Below, piece after piece: positions 27,001 through 39,685 of a DNA stretch of 64,000 nucleotides (its first letter is position 1; the number at the start of each line of letters is the position of its first letter). Below the pieces are notes generated by a model. It had not been told where the DNA came from and searched no databases. It saw nothing but the letters and a program-made list of their open reading frames with translations. A program made the translations under genes and the position numbers. Where the stretch lies: positions 17,003,587 to 17,067,586 of the forward strand of contig CANTUZ010000002.1 of NCBI GenBank assembly GCA_947846985.1. Direction: 5' to 3'. This DNA is from Fratercula arctica. Its lineage: Eukaryota; Chordata; Aves; Charadriiformes; Alcidae.

Positions 27001-28926
27001 TTTAATGTTCTTAAGGAAAGCTGCATGGCTTACTAGCAGTAACATAAGAGAAGGTCCATCCTCATTGACTATGGCACTGCTTCCACTGACGTGCCATCCC
27101 TAGCCCAGAAACATTATTTGGAGTTGGAATATATAGCTAGAACACCACAAATAGGAGGAAAAAGGAGGAAGACAGTTCAGGACCTTTATCATCTAGCAGC
27201 GGTCCTGGTCTTTTGTCTGTATACTCTCCCTAGCCAAATCATCCTGAATTTTAACCTGAAATGATCCTGGTTCCAAGCCTTTCATAAACCAAAATTACCA
27301 ATTAAGGATGCCAGGAGGTGGGGGGAAAGGAAAGTCCTCAACAACAATGTTAATATGAAAAACACTTGTGGAACTGCGGTTTTAAACATAGCCTGTTTGA
27401 TTTACTGTTTGGCTTGAAATGTTCAATACACAATATGGAGAGCCATCAGGATCACAGAACATGGAAGTTATCTTTCTGACCCACTTCTGTGTAACTTTGC
27501 ATAACATAATGGCACAAGGGCAACAAAAGGAGTCAAGCCCTCTCTTTGACAAGGACTCTGGCTCATTTCGTATTTGTTAGCAGGCTCAATAAATATCTGA
27601 AATGGGATGGGAAAGCTATGCTAACAGTCTGACATTCTTCCCCACCCTTTTGTCCCTCCCAAACAGCAGAGATTGGCAGGGTTTATTGTTGCTCTGCACA
27701 GTAGAGCAATAGGAATTAATGCCATCATTGCGCTGGACTTGGAACAACTTTATTTCAACACACTTTTTAACATCAATATGACAACAGCATTGCAGAGGCT
27801 CTTTACTTAGCGTACAAAGCTTTAGCCAAATATTCTCATTTATTACCACTGGTTATTTTCAGCTATGAACCATTAAAGCCACATATATACAATATAAACT
27901 TTTGCCTCTCTATTAACAGTGAATTTAGATCATACTTTAATTTCTACAAGATTATGTGTTTTAAATCTTCCTATATGCCAAACGCAAATGCAATAACTGC
28001 ATCCAAGCCTATTCCATAGCAGAATGAATGGTTTGCTGCAAGTGTTCACAAGTTCAATTCAAAATATGTAGGTTTTAGAAACTCACTATGTTGGTGGCAG
28101 CCTGAATTTGAGATGATCTAGAGTAATGTGTGTTCAAGCTGTACATTTGAACGACTCCCAGACAATGACAACCCATTATAAACAAATAGAATTCCACAAG
28201 CAGAAATGCATCAGCCTTCCCCTGTGGAAGTCCAGCAGCAACTGGCAGATTACAAAGCAAAACCTGTGAGCTGCTGTGCCTGGTTGTGCAGGGCCAAACG
28301 TATGATGCAGCAGTTTCTATTAGCACCAACGCTTGCACATATCTTGCAAGAGCAGAGCCTCTTTAAATAGTTTACAAGGACATTCTGTAACTTGTTCAGC
28401 AATGGAGATATGTCCAGCTTCCTTTCCTACTTCTTCCTGCTGCTGTTCTACATGCTGATGAGGGAGATGCAAGCAAAAAAAAATGGAAGCTAGTAGAGGG
28501 GATGGCAGCTTACACTGAGAAATACAGTTCATAGTCTGAAAGGATTTTTTTCAAGTCCCTCATAGTACCAAACTGACAGTGAATATACGTAGTGCAGACT
28601 TACATCACTAATTCAGAGCACTCTTCAGCTGTAGTCTTCAACTGCGTTCCATAAGGAGGGAGGATGTTTATGGAAGCCAGAGAGAACAATGTTTTAATTT
28701 GGCCCAGTAGCTTTACGTTTTACACACTATGCATTTGTACTAGAAACAGACTGATGAGAAAAAACACACAACATTTAAACCTACATTAGATTGCTACATT
28801 AGATTAACTGTTTGTGTCCTTACAATGAAGCATGGGAAGTTACATACAAGCAGAACAAGTGGCATTTTCCTACTTTTCTATCAATCTCTTCTTCATTCTT
28901 AATCAATTTTTTTTAAGCTATTTAAT
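18093..28926. other. Anonymous AT-rich noncoding DNA
   Basis: No gene is recognised in this 10.8-kb stretch. It holds an interrupted T/G tract (19529-19550), a GGA microsatellite at 22400 and A/C-rich patches at about 20165-20190 and 21441-21495. The longest frame (26449-26814 minus, 121 codons) has no domain I recognise and is within chance length. 18.1-18.9 kb is pyrimidine-rich like the LINE relic to its left and might be its decayed flank. Confidence 0.55.
22400..22415. repeat. (GGA)n microsatellite
   Basis: Five GGA units plus one base form a short trinucleotide repeat followed by an A-run. A similar shorter one lies near 40057-40071. Confidence 0.85.
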
Positions 28927-29662
28927 TCATAGAATCATAGAATGGCTTGGGTTGGAAGGGACCTTAAAAATCATCCAGTTCCAAGCCCCCTGCCATGGGC
29001 AGGGACACCTCCCACTAGACCAGGCTGCTCAAAGCCCCATCCAGCCTGGCCTGGAACACTTCCAGGGATGGGGCATCCACAACGTCCCTGGGCAACCTGT
29101 TCCAGTGCCTCACCACCCTCACAGTAAAGAATTTCTTCCTGATACCCAATCTAAATCTACCCTCCTTCAGTTTGAGGCCGTTACCCCTTGTCCTATCATT
29201 ACACTCCCTGATCAAGAGTCCCTCCCCATCCTTCCTGTAGGCCCCCTTTAGGTACTGGAAGGCTGCTATAAGGTCTCCCCGGAGCCTTCTCTTCTCCAGG
29301 CTGAACAACCCCACCTCTCTCAGCCTGTCCTCATAGCGCAGGTGCTCCAGCCCTCTGATCATCTTTGTGGCCCTCCGCTGGATCCATTCCAACAGGTCCA
29401 TGTCCTTCCTGTGCTGAGGGCCCCAGAGCTGGATGCAGTACTCCGGGTGGGGTCTCATGAGAGCAGAGTAGAGGGGCAGAATCACCTCCCTCAACCTGCT
29501 GGCCATGCTGCTTTTGATGCAGTCCAGGATGCGGTTGGCTTTCTGGGATGGAAGCATGCATTGCCTGCTCATGCTGAGCTTCTCGTCCACCAGCACCCTC
29601 AAGTTCCTGTCCTCAGGGCTACTCTCAAGCTATTCTCCCCCCCAGCCTGTATTTGTGCCTTG
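28927..29662 (-). mobile_element. 5'-truncated CR1 LINE, best-preserved copy
   Basis: This is about 735 bp of CR1 in antisense orientation. The 3' end has two clean octamers (TCATAGAATCATAGAAT at 28927), then the GGTTGGAAGGGACCTTA block, an 88-bp 3' untranslated part and the ORF2 stop at 29015-29017. Upstream is the C-terminal part of ORF2, open for 195 codons. Similarity ends near 29662, just after the CAGCCTGTATTTGTGC block, where a fuller CR1 would continue into the reverse-transcriptase core. The perfect octamers and long open frame make it the youngest-looking copy in the window. It lacks the promoter, ORF1 and catalytic RT core, so it cannot move by itself. Confidence 0.96.
29015..29662 (-). 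pseudogene. CR1 ORF2 C-terminal fragment (post-RT region)
   Basis: It encodes the conserved tail after the catalytic RT domain. Blocks seen in order are [114 protein letters not shown] and the terminal LDGALSSLV-stop, which is the usual CR1 end. The 195-codon open frame covers 29015-29602. The same frame continues upstream with LESSPEDRN but meets TAG at 29630-29632, where relatives have a Trp codon (my recollection of the family). The apparent start at 29602 is TTG inside the domain, not a true start. No catalytic YADD or FADD motif is present. A translated product is not expected. Confidence 0.93.
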
Positions 29663-29874
29663 TAAGCAATTTTTCTTCTTTAAACTTAGCTTTTATGTGT
29701 TCTTCTAAAAGTCTGTTTTGTTTAGTGCAGCTGCTAATTAGTAACTAGACAGTCTCTGGAAATGTTATGAGTGAGCAGTAACTTAGTTGAAAGAAGCACA
29801 AACATATGGATGAGGAAAGATTACAATAGAGACAGATGAAGAGTAAAGAGGGAGAATAACTTAAAATTTGTAAG

Positions 29875-29905
29875 AACAAAAAAAACCCACCAAAACCAAA
29901 CCCCA
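29875..29905. repeat. Pure A/C tract
   Basis: There are 31 bases of only A and C: an A-run, CCCACC, AAAACC, AAACCCCA. It lies about 210 bp beyond the end of the CR1 copy and shares the A-run-then-CCCACC layout with the complement of the tract at 3437. Confidence 0.88.
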
Positions 29906-30972
29906 TGAACCTTACCACAAGAATGCCTTCACAAGGTACGGGACTGCAAACTATTATACTAATATGAAGTGCTTATAAAGCTTAAATATCTACTTTGTGC
30001 TGTGCTTTACCACCCATCAATCTGCTCTGCTGAAAATAAACCATGTGAAATTAAAGATTTAGTCAAAGTGCAACAGTTTAAGTTTTTCTGTTATGGTGGG
30101 GGCTAGTCATGCTTTTTTACAAACAGTTTTGAATAATTTCAACAACTCCAAGTAAGCAAAGAGCAACAGCACTTGCATGTGAGCAGTGAGCGCAGTTGCT
30201 CAGGAAGGATACTGAAATGCCTGTTCTGCACTGCTTTTTAAGTTTTTCCCTGAAATATCAACACTTTTTGTAGCCCATGATACATTCTTCAGAAACTTGA
30301 TTTGCAACTGTTATCTGAGATGAATATGTAGTTCTACGCTTCCCTCTACAAGGACAACTGCCTTTTTAAGAGAGAAAATTCCTACAGCAGGCTACAGGAG
30401 ACACACTGTTCTCATCATGATGCTCTTTAAATGACTGCAGAAAGACACTTAATAGTAGCACTTTTCAAGAGGATAAATGGAAAAAGCTAAATAGTTAGAG
30501 GTAGAAGTGTAGGTTACCTAAGCCAAGAAGATGCCCAGTTAGATGATGAAAGGCAACAAGCATTACATAGATAAGCCTGTAAAAAAACGCTTCCCCCTGC
30601 CCCCCGACTATGAACAACCTCCCAAATAGACTGTATATTTAGCTTTATTCAACAAATTTAGAAATTTAGACACCAACTGCCAATAAGTACCATGACCTTG
30701 AAGATCAGAATCCTATTCTGAATTGATTAGATGTTGGAAGGATCATCTTTTATCCTGTTAATTCCCAAGTTCCCCGTAAACAGTGCAACTTAGTTAAATA
30801 CAAAGGTGGGCATACCAGGTTAAACACTAATGCCCATGCATACTAACAGAGTATCAGAGACAGCGTTTGACAAATATTAACTGATATGAGGAGATTTTTA
30901 CAGAGAATCCAGCACCAGTTCTATGGAAATGCTCTCCCTTTCCAACTTGAAAAAAAAAGAAATAAATTCCCT

Positions 30973-30998
30973 CAAACCCCAAAACACCACCACAAAAC
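30973..30998. repeat. Pure A/C tract
   Basis: There are 26 bases of only A and C with CCCC, CACCACC and AAAA runs. No period is evident. Confidence 0.85.
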
Positions 30999-32426
30999 TG
31001 ACGTTAAAATTGAGATCAATATATCTCAACTTTGAAGAGAGACAAATAGAAGGCTGCAGTTTATAAAAAGAAAAAAAAAAGAAAGGTCAAATATCAGTCT
31101 GAATTTCAGTATCTAAATTTAAGTATTAACCTTCATTCTACCCTCTCATTCCTGCACCTCATCTAAATTAGGAGACACAAATCATCACTATTTAAAATGG
31201 AGCTACCAAGTCCAAAAACAGTTAATTATTTCAGACTGCAAAACACATACTCTTCTGTGCTATCTAAATACTGTCAGGACTCTTTTATTGTCATTTACAC
31301 ACAACCCTACCAGTTACCAGACCTCTCAGTTGAGCCCCGAGGACAGTGCAGTTACTGATCAAGGCCATCTCCACACATAACCACAACAGTGGTCCAACAC
31401 CATTACACTTCTACACCTCACATTTGAAACTTCTCTCACTTTCAGTGTGGTGTAAATACGCACCACTCTGCCAACAAGGGTCTAGGGTCATTATAAATGA
31501 AACTTTTTTCAGCAAAAGGGGCTGTTATGAATGCCCTTGGACCACTGGAAGGATAAGCCAGGCTAACGGGAGGCAGGATCAGTCTTGCTGGGAGGCTTCT
31601 TCCTCAACAGAATCCCTGCAACAGAATGACAGTCTTTTCAATATTGCCTAAAGTCAGGCCCTTCCTCTCCAAACTTTCCTTAAGGAGCATCACAAGATAT
31701 AGGGGAACGCTATTTTAACTTTACTAGGGGGCCTGTCTTCCCAGAACACAAAGATCCTCTGATATATTAGGACACAAGCTAGAGTAATCAGTTCAGCAAC
31801 CTTCTTGCCCTCTCAGAATAGGGGACATGCCTCATTTGTCCTGCTTCCCACCATCACTCCCATCTTAGATGGGTAAATCACTTGCATACTCTTTCTGCCT
31901 CTTCAGTCAATAAGACGACCCCTTACACTGTAGAAACTATTACTTCGGCTGCTTTTCACCCAGGAGTTCAAAAGCAGGCTCCCAAGCACAGCTGGAACTT
32001 CAGTGAACAGAAGACCAGCTGGTAGAAAAACCACAAATTACAGTTTCAAACCTTCTTTTGAGGACTGTTAGCATTAACTTAATTCATGAGATGGAGTCTT
32101 AAGGACAAGCTGAAACCGACGGAGGGCACAGAGGCCTGAGGAATCTCCGCAGGCATGGGTGCTAGCAATACATCAAGCGAGCACAGTTCTGCTGTGAGAC
32201 TACAGAGTCTCCTGCAGAAGCATTTTTCTTTCACGTATTGAAGTGCCTTAGGATGGTACTTGAAAGCTTGACAAACACAAACTGTTACAGCTTGAAGAAC
32301 TTGGATAAGCTGAGTGTTTCTTTTAACTTTCTGAACAACTACACTGCCTAGCTTTCAGTGACCTTTACACGTACTGAAAGCCTTATAGCTGAAAGACCTG
32401 ATAGCACAAGTATCTCAAGTTATTCA

Positions 32427-32441
32427 TCATTATTATTATTT
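32427..32441. repeat. (ATT)n microsatellite
   Basis: There are four to five ATT units in an AT-rich context. Confidence 0.8.
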
Positions 32442-33972
32442 CAATAATTTGTCTGTTCGGGTATTTGTCATCCTGCACAGTGTGAGAAGAGGTTATGAAT
32501 ACAAACAGACACAAAAAAGGCTCATACATTTCTGCATGTGCCTATTTTTATATTGCTCAAGCCAGCGCATTTCTCGATGTGGTCTCGCTATGAAGGTCTA
32601 GATTTAAAATCTTGACAGGTATCATTTAGATATATTAATACCATAAAAGCCTTAATTATACTGACAAAAACTGCCTTTCAAATTTACTTTGCTCAGGAAA
32701 TGCTGTAACGTACTACCATAAATTGTTATTTTGCTAATACAAACCGAATTTAATTTAGAAGCATCTGCAGTATTAATAACACCACTTCTAGTTATGCCCC
32801 CAGTGTACAATTGTTCTCCACAGAGTATTACTCTGAGTTACAAAGTACTTCACAAAACATTCAGAGGAACTCACTCCAGTTCAGTATTTACTCAAACCAT
32901 GAACGTAAGTTGTTTTGACTTCTCTTCTGAAACTGCATTCATGGAGTTGATGTGGCATCTGGTAACTTCTGTTCCTTGTTATATCAGGCATCTCTAGAGT
33001 GTCACAGTTGGATTTAATACTAATAAAAACTATCATTCAAATTCTTATTTTGTGTTTCACTTGGTAAATAACGTGGCTCAAGTGCTTTAACCTTAATTTT
33101 TTAGGTAAACAAAATAAACTAAGAACAGACTTGGCAAAAAGATCAATTTTCAAAATGACTGTGCTTTAGGGACTGCTCTCAATGGCTCCAGTCCATCACT
33201 ACCCTTAAATAAACAGTAAAGTTTAATTTCCCCATCACTTTATGGCAGCTTGAGTTGAACTTAGCAGTACATTTACTATATGCAGTTAGCATTTTCTCTA
33301 CATCCTGGGAAGATTTTACCATCTCTTGCATATGCTTCCTTGAGTAGATTAAAGTTATAACACGTCCTACAACTTTTCTCTGAACTTTCAACAAGGATAC
33401 TCATCCACTAAGAAGGAATCAGGGTTGCCTAGAAAATGGCATTCACCAAAACCAAGTTTTAACTTCTGATCCGGTATTTATTTATTTTGATCCTGTATTT
33501 ACCTAAAAGGAACTGAAGTCAGAAATGAAGAGTCTCTGAAATTGTTAGAAACTTCTTAGCAGGATTTAGCTTCTGATGCCCTTTTTGATTTCTGACTTAG
33601 AGACATGAAACTTCCTCAATCATCTACTCTACTGCAAGAAGCTGGCAACTACCTTTGTTCACCAACAAAACACGTGATTCCCCATTAACCTATGTTGTAA
33701 TTTTAAAGATTATATAAAAATGGCAGTCAAAAGCAGCAAGTAATACCCTAAATATTAGACAGGTATGTTCTTGATAAGTACAGAATGCAGACTATCATGA
33801 TTGTACAGAATTTTCCATAGTAACCTAATACCTAACAGCCAACTGCTGTAAGGAGTTGGATGTTGCTGGCAATACTCAGGGGCTGCAAATTACCCAACTG
33901 GCTCTAAGTTACAGAGTTATATCCAAAGGCACAGTAAATGAGAGATGCTCTACATAAAGTGTCGGTCAAATT

Positions 33973-34067
33973 AAAAAAAAAAAGCCCACAAACAAATAAA
34001 AAAATAAAACCACAACCAAACTAAATAAGCAAAAAAAACCCTACCCCACCCCAAACCAAACACACAC
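33973..34067. repeat. Long A/C-rich low-complexity tract
   Basis: This stretch of 95 bases has only seven positions that are G or T. It opens with an 11-A run and alternates A-runs with CC, CCC and CCCC, ending in a short CA repeat. It is the longest A/C tract in the window and looks like several of the shorter tracts joined. No flanking element explains it. Confidence 0.9.
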
Positions 34068-35035
34068 TCTTCATTCACCATCAAGCAACCTTAAAGCCAA
34101 TGTCTACCATTATCCTGGAAAATTATTCATTCGGAAGTGGAAGACCCTGATTGCCAGAGCTAGATAGCACCAAAAACTGAACACAACTACTTCATTTGAA
34201 TCTGGTGACAGTAAAAGAGTCAAAGACACTAGGAAAAAATGAAGACGAGATTTATTTTTTCTTCCATAGGGTGGATCAGTTCTTCCTCACTACTGTTCTT
34301 TCAGGGTAGGCAAGGAAGAGCAAGTGTGTAATTTGTGAGGAAAGAGTGAGAGTTTATTACAGGGAGGACACACAGCAAACCTCCAAATCCTTCAAACCAG
34401 ACAGTTTCATCAAGGTTAAAAGAAGTCACCTGTTTCAGTTTGTCAGCAAGTTCTTTACCCACACTCACACACTAGCAGAGAAAGGAAAAGAAAGGTGGAA
34501 AAATGACTAACAGAAATAGTACTGAGATTCAGCGTGGAAATATTGAAGTGGTTAGCTGGAAAAAGACAGGCTTCCTTACAGCTAGCTAAGCTGAGCTCAA
34601 CTTCTGCACCTTGTGAAATTTCTTGAAGTGTGTAATACAAGATAGGCATTCATTTATTGACCAGGTAGATCAGGGTTATTAAAGATAGGTTGGTTTTGAT
34701 CACTTATTTAAAAGAACGCTTATCCTTCAATGCCACACTTAACTCTTCAATACCCTGAGGCAGGATTATACAAGAAAAGAAAAACCCCTACTCCTCGAGA
34801 TTTGACCACACATTACATTTGATGCTTTCACAAAACTCTGTCTGTGGTATGCTTCATCCTTGAACTTAATCAGTTTTCAATGTTAGGTAAGCCATGAGTT
34901 ACCCTTTTTCAACATCAAAAACATAACTATCCTATTTCTTTCAACTTCAGAACAAAGTTAACTTAATTGAGGATTTTCTGAAACATGGCTATTTCTTTCA
35001 TATATCCTTGATCAAGACACAATGCATTTGAAAGA

Positions 35036-35099
35036 GCCACTGTAAACTTAAACTCAGGTTTAAGTAAGCCACCGTAAACATAAACTCAGGTGTAAATGG
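35036..35099. repeat. 32-bp tandem duplication (two copies)
   Basis: Two adjacent 32-bp units (35036-35067 and 35068-35099) share GCCAC(T/C)GTAAAC, then TAAACTCAGG, then GTAA at matching offsets, with a handful of substitutions. The divergence shows the duplication is not recent. Confidence 0.92.
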
Positions 35100-35733
35100 C
35101 TGTCTAGCTTAACTGAGATATGCTTCTAACCAAAGCAGAGGCTAACAAGCAATAGAAGTGTTATCCTCCATCCTCAGGAGCTGCTGAGGAGCAGCAACCA
35201 CCTCACCAACTTGAACGATTACAGGTAGCTCAGAGAAGCACACAGATTAAAGCAATATCATCCTTCCTAAACATACATACACGCACAGACCAAAAAATAT
35301 TCACATACTTGCAGGCCTATACATTGAGACAGATAACGTAAAAACCCCTCAGGCTACAATTGTTCAGTCACAGAAGCACCCGATGGACACAGTAGTATGT
35401 GGGGAACAACACCAAGAACTCTGGGAAAAAAATATTAAGTCTCATTTTAGCCATAGATGACCAAGCTCTTCAGTGCACCTGGACCCAACTTTTCTAAACA
35501 GGCTGAAAGCTGCTTTAACAAGTATTTGATCTTACATCTTGTGCACTGAAAGTAATAAACAGAATATGTATTTCAATTATTTTCTGAAAACATCTGTCTA
35601 ATCTGAAGACTCAGTTAAACCATACTGCATAAGTAGTTTGCCTGATCGTTTAAAATGTTTTACACTTTCCACAGTTACGCAGAAGTTCTGGACAGACGGG
35701 AGCAATGCATCTGTGCCCCTTTAATTCATTCAA

Positions 35734-35756
35734 CATATATATATACACACATACAC
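35734..35756. repeat. Compound (AT)n-(AC)n microsatellite
   Basis: ATATATATAT passes directly into ACACAC and ATACAC. It is short and imperfect. Confidence 0.85.
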
Positions 35757-38700
35757 TGCACAGGGAATTCCCATTCTCAATACACATCATGTATCTGCAC
35801 AGTTTGTGTGCACATGCTACCTCATGTTGTACAGAAAACAGATAGAAGACAAAACTCTGTTCTAGTTTTCTTAATTCAATCCTAAAACTTACAGATCCAG
35901 AAATCCAGAACCCCAACTTAAATATTTAAGTAATGAGAAAAATTACTATCAGGTTAAATTCTGTACTTGGTGCACGAAGTACACAAAGTCTAGATAAAAC
36001 ACTGCATATCTTATACTGAATTATAGACCTTATGGTTAAATATAGATGAGTTTTTAGATTCAGAAGAAAACATTATCAGCTTTCTTCTGCTGAGAAATAG
36101 AAAATAAAGTAGAAACAAAAACGAACAAGGAAACGTAACTTTGATTGTCTGAAGATGCTGGTCTCCGTCCACCAGACAGAAGTTCCTAAGCTAGATTTCT
36201 TCCTCCAGGAGTTCATTTAGATAAATTCTGTGGGATGAAGACGTAGTTAACATGCAAAAAGACAAAAGTTTAATTGTTTCCAGATTCCCTATTCATGACC
36301 TCCTGTCAAACTTTAAACAAGTCCATTTCTTCAGGAAATAGTGAAACAACTCATCACGTGCAGAAGTGGTCTGGATGCATCCCATCCCCTTCAGAGGCAC
36401 CACTGTTCTAAAGTAAAAAGCTTTCAGCAAGGTGTGAGTAGTCAATGATACCATTAAAGGTTTCTAACAGAAAATAGATACAGCAGTGGCAGCCAGAAAA
36501 GCCAAAAAAATAGCCTCACAAATCTACTTTTTATATAAAGCCAGAAATACTCAAGGACTTTACTAACCCTCCCCTGCCAACTTTTTTCTCTATCATAATC
36601 AGAGAACAGTTTCCACTTCTTCTAAGTCTGTGTCATAGTTTCTAGATCTTAAGTGATAAAAACTTATACTAAAGTCTGTAAATTAAAGGAAGAAGTCTCA
36701 ACTTCCTCAAGATGTGACGCTATCTTCAATTTACCTTTTTAGCGTGAGGATATCTTCAGAGTTTAAAACACAGTGAGGGTAGGGGAAAAAAACCCACACT
36801 TTTTAAAAGTTTCCTACTATTCTCTTGGGGTAACCCAATTAACAGGCTGATGTCTAGCAGAAATTACCTCCCTGTAATGATATCTGAACAGTCTCATAAA
36901 TAGTTTCCTCCAGTACCCCTTGCTTCCAAATTCTGAGATGCTTTGCATGGTTTTGTTCATAGAGATATAAAAAGAACGTTACTCCCCAGCATACGTGAAG
37001 CAGCATGCTCTTCTGGAGTCTGGACCTCTAGGCTTCCAGATATTGTGTGCTTTATTCTAAGATGCAAGATGAGGCCTTGCACTACTCTCTGGGAGAGAAC
37101 AAAGGCTTCAAAACATGAAGTCTGTCACAAGCTGAACAGAAGGATTACAATAGTGAAGAGTCACAAGGGGTACAAATATCCCATATACTTAATTTTCCCA
37201 TCATGATTTGTTTTGCTATACAAGGATCCTCAGTGCAACGGAAAATACAAAAGTCCTTTGTGCAAAGGGCAAGTGTAGCTGAAATAGTGCCAAAAAGGCT
37301 GACATGCTTTTTGCTCCATCTGCCTGCTAAAGACCACAGGAGCAATCAGCCAGCTGTCTCTACTGTCGGTCTCTAATATACACAAGTTCCTGAAAGACAC
37401 ACAAAACTCCCCAAACCCCTACCTACACACAAAACCACAGCAAAGAAAATGTTAATAGTGTTCTCCAGAAAAGACTAGAAAAAAAGAGAAATGGACAGGA
37501 CGATTGTAAGGAACTCCAAGCAACTGTTATTTTTCTTTAGCGAGGATGAGAGGGAGCCTTACATCACGCTAGAGCAGCAAGTAACGGTCACAGCAGTAAC
37601 TCGGTGTTTGACTAGCAGTGGCAGTACTCTTACAATCACGATTCAGCATAACTCTAGCATGACATTAAGAAAACAATACATGCAAGCCCCTGTTTAAAAA
37701 AGCAATTATCTCACAGGCTTTTGGTAAACGCTGCCACTTTATCAGCAAACCCTAAAACAAACACAAAAAAATACAGGGGGTGAGGAGGGGGGAAGATTCC
37801 CACAACAAAAACACTACTGCCACCTTTTCCTTTTGCAATACAACAGGGCATTAAATAGGATAAAGCCTAAACAGACATAAATGTAAAGGACACCTTACAA
37901 ATGTACTTGTAAAAAAACCATATTAGTCCACACTGTTTTCTTCTGCATAAGTGAAAGATACACTTAGCTACTGGAGGGCTCTTAAATCTGAAGATGTATG
38001 TCTTGGTGCTCTACCCAAGTATTTTTTACTTACCTTTTCAGACTTGAGAAGCATAAACTGTGACCCTTCAGTATTTAGTTAACATTACTATTACACTTTG
38101 ATCTCAAACTTATGTACAATCTTTTCTCTAAAATTAATACTATCCCCTATCCCCAGAAAAATTTCACATAGTTGTATGTCATGCTATCATGATTTGTGGG
38201 TATTTTTTTAATAAGACAGGAGTAGAAGAGTGATCCAGGGTGCTGAATGTTAATGAAGCTGGAATTATGTCTCAAGACTCGGGAAAAAAAATTGCTTTAT
38301 TTTTTCCAAACTTACATTCAGTTCTTGGCAGAATAACATTTAAAAAGGAATACCAACATATAACTCAGACTATTTTTTTCATCCCTTCAGGTTCTTGATT
38401 TATTATCTGTGGTGGCTTCAGACTCTTTCTTTGCCACGCAGTTACTGGAAATCAGATTTCTTCTTGGCAGTATGTGCCACAATCGCATGTTCCAGCACAT
38501 AAGGCGGTGCAAGCTTGCCCATTATATAAGTGATTAGAACTGACTTTCCGATATTTAATATAGACAGATAGCTCGTGAAAGCCTCACAAGAAGCTCTATT
38601 TGAAATTATATGTTCTAAACAGACATTGAGACAGGGGAAAGAAGACTTAAGACATCCTTGATGTTGATATTATAAGTAATTTTCAGGCATTCATTAGAAA

Positions 38701-38837
38701 AAGGATTGCCCAAAAGGAAAGAATGACATTTTTAGATTAAGAAACTGAAGGTATCTATTTTTATACTGCTCCTGAAATGTTATGCATGACTTGCAAAAAT
38801 GATTAGTATAAGAAATAAGAAGCCAACATACAAGTTT

Positions 38838-38863
38838 AAAAAAAAAAAACCACCAAAAACCAA
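38838..38863. repeat. Pure A/C tract
   Basis: There are 26 bases of A and C: a 12-A run, then CCACC, AAAAACC, AA. A further A-run follows after one G. Confidence 0.87.
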
Positions 38864-39418
38864 GCAAAAAATAGAACCCCATCAACTGTGATTTCAAGTT
38901 TGATAGTAATAGTTCATTTCCTTTTTGCTACAAATTAAATTTCTTTATAACACCAAATGTGATGAAAATCTTCTCTCAACTAAAGAACAGCATACCCCAA
39001 GTCATATCATGATTTAAAGTACTCTATACTTTTTTCCTCCTTCTCTTGTCTAAGTTCTCTGCTTAACAGCAAGGTGGGGTTTGGAAGGGGAACACTCAGT
39101 TAGGATCCACCTACCAAATAATATAGAGTTTCATAAAAATCTTCAGAAGCCTTAACTTCCATGGGGGAGTTATTCAACAGTTAAAGAGGTAATTTCTAAT
39201 CATATGTTTAAAGCAGTCAAGTGAAACTTTTTCAGATTCATGACTTTGGAAAAACTATGGGTAACAGTATTAATCATACTATTAGTGCAGAAGTATGGAA
39301 AGTCTATATAGTATTGATTTGTTTACAGTTTAAGCCTTCCAATTTTAGCGTATGAATGAAAATTTTATTTGGACATGAATTACGAAGCAGCACTGTATAT
39401 GCTTCTGCCCTGAACCTT

Positions 39419-39470
39419 AGAATCATAGAATAGTTTGGATTGGAAGGGACCTTTAAAGGTCAAACTTCCA
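39419..39470 (-). mobile_element. Short CR1 LINE 3'-end scrap
   Basis: AGAATCATAGAATAG is followed by TTGGATTGGAAGGGACCTTT, the diagnostic CR1 terminus in antisense orientation. Similarity fades within about 50 bp, making this a very short or heavily eroded insertion. Confidence 0.87.
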
Positions 39471-39664
39471 CATATGCTGCTATTGCCATCCCTCACATGG
39501 TAGAACACAATGAAGTATTTTATTCTGACTGGCTGCAACTGAGAAAAAAGGATGAATAAAATAAGAGAGAAAAGTAGAGGGTGTTGGTTTCCTACTTCTG
39601 ATGCAGAAGAAACTTTTTTGAAGTGGACTGAAGTCTAACTGAAAGAGATTAGTTCTTGCTGAAG

Positions 39665-39685
39665 TTTTTTTTTTTTTTTTTTTTT
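39665..39685. repeat. 21-T homopolymer
   Basis: There are twenty-one uninterrupted T residues. On the minus strand this would be a poly(A), but no retrotransposed body is recognised next to it. Confidence 0.92.

Larger units (their letters stand above)
29663..38444. other. Anonymous AT-rich noncoding DNA
   Basis: No host gene is recognised. It contains several A/C-rich tracts, an ATT microsatellite (32427-32441), a 32-bp tandem duplication and an AT/AC microsatellite. Open frames are at most 101 codons (31346-31651 plus), with no recognised domain. Confidence 0.55.

Noticed and set aside
29342..29665. 107-codon plus-strand frame over the CR1 copy
   Set aside because: It is the antisense shadow of CR1 ORF2.
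36955..36972. VHRDIK in a plus-strand frame, resembling the kinase catalytic loop
   Set aside because: The residues after it lack the expected PxN, there is no glycine loop or DFG in reach, and the frame starts at TTG. A chance match of five or six residues somewhere in the window is possible (my rough estimate is a few percent or less).
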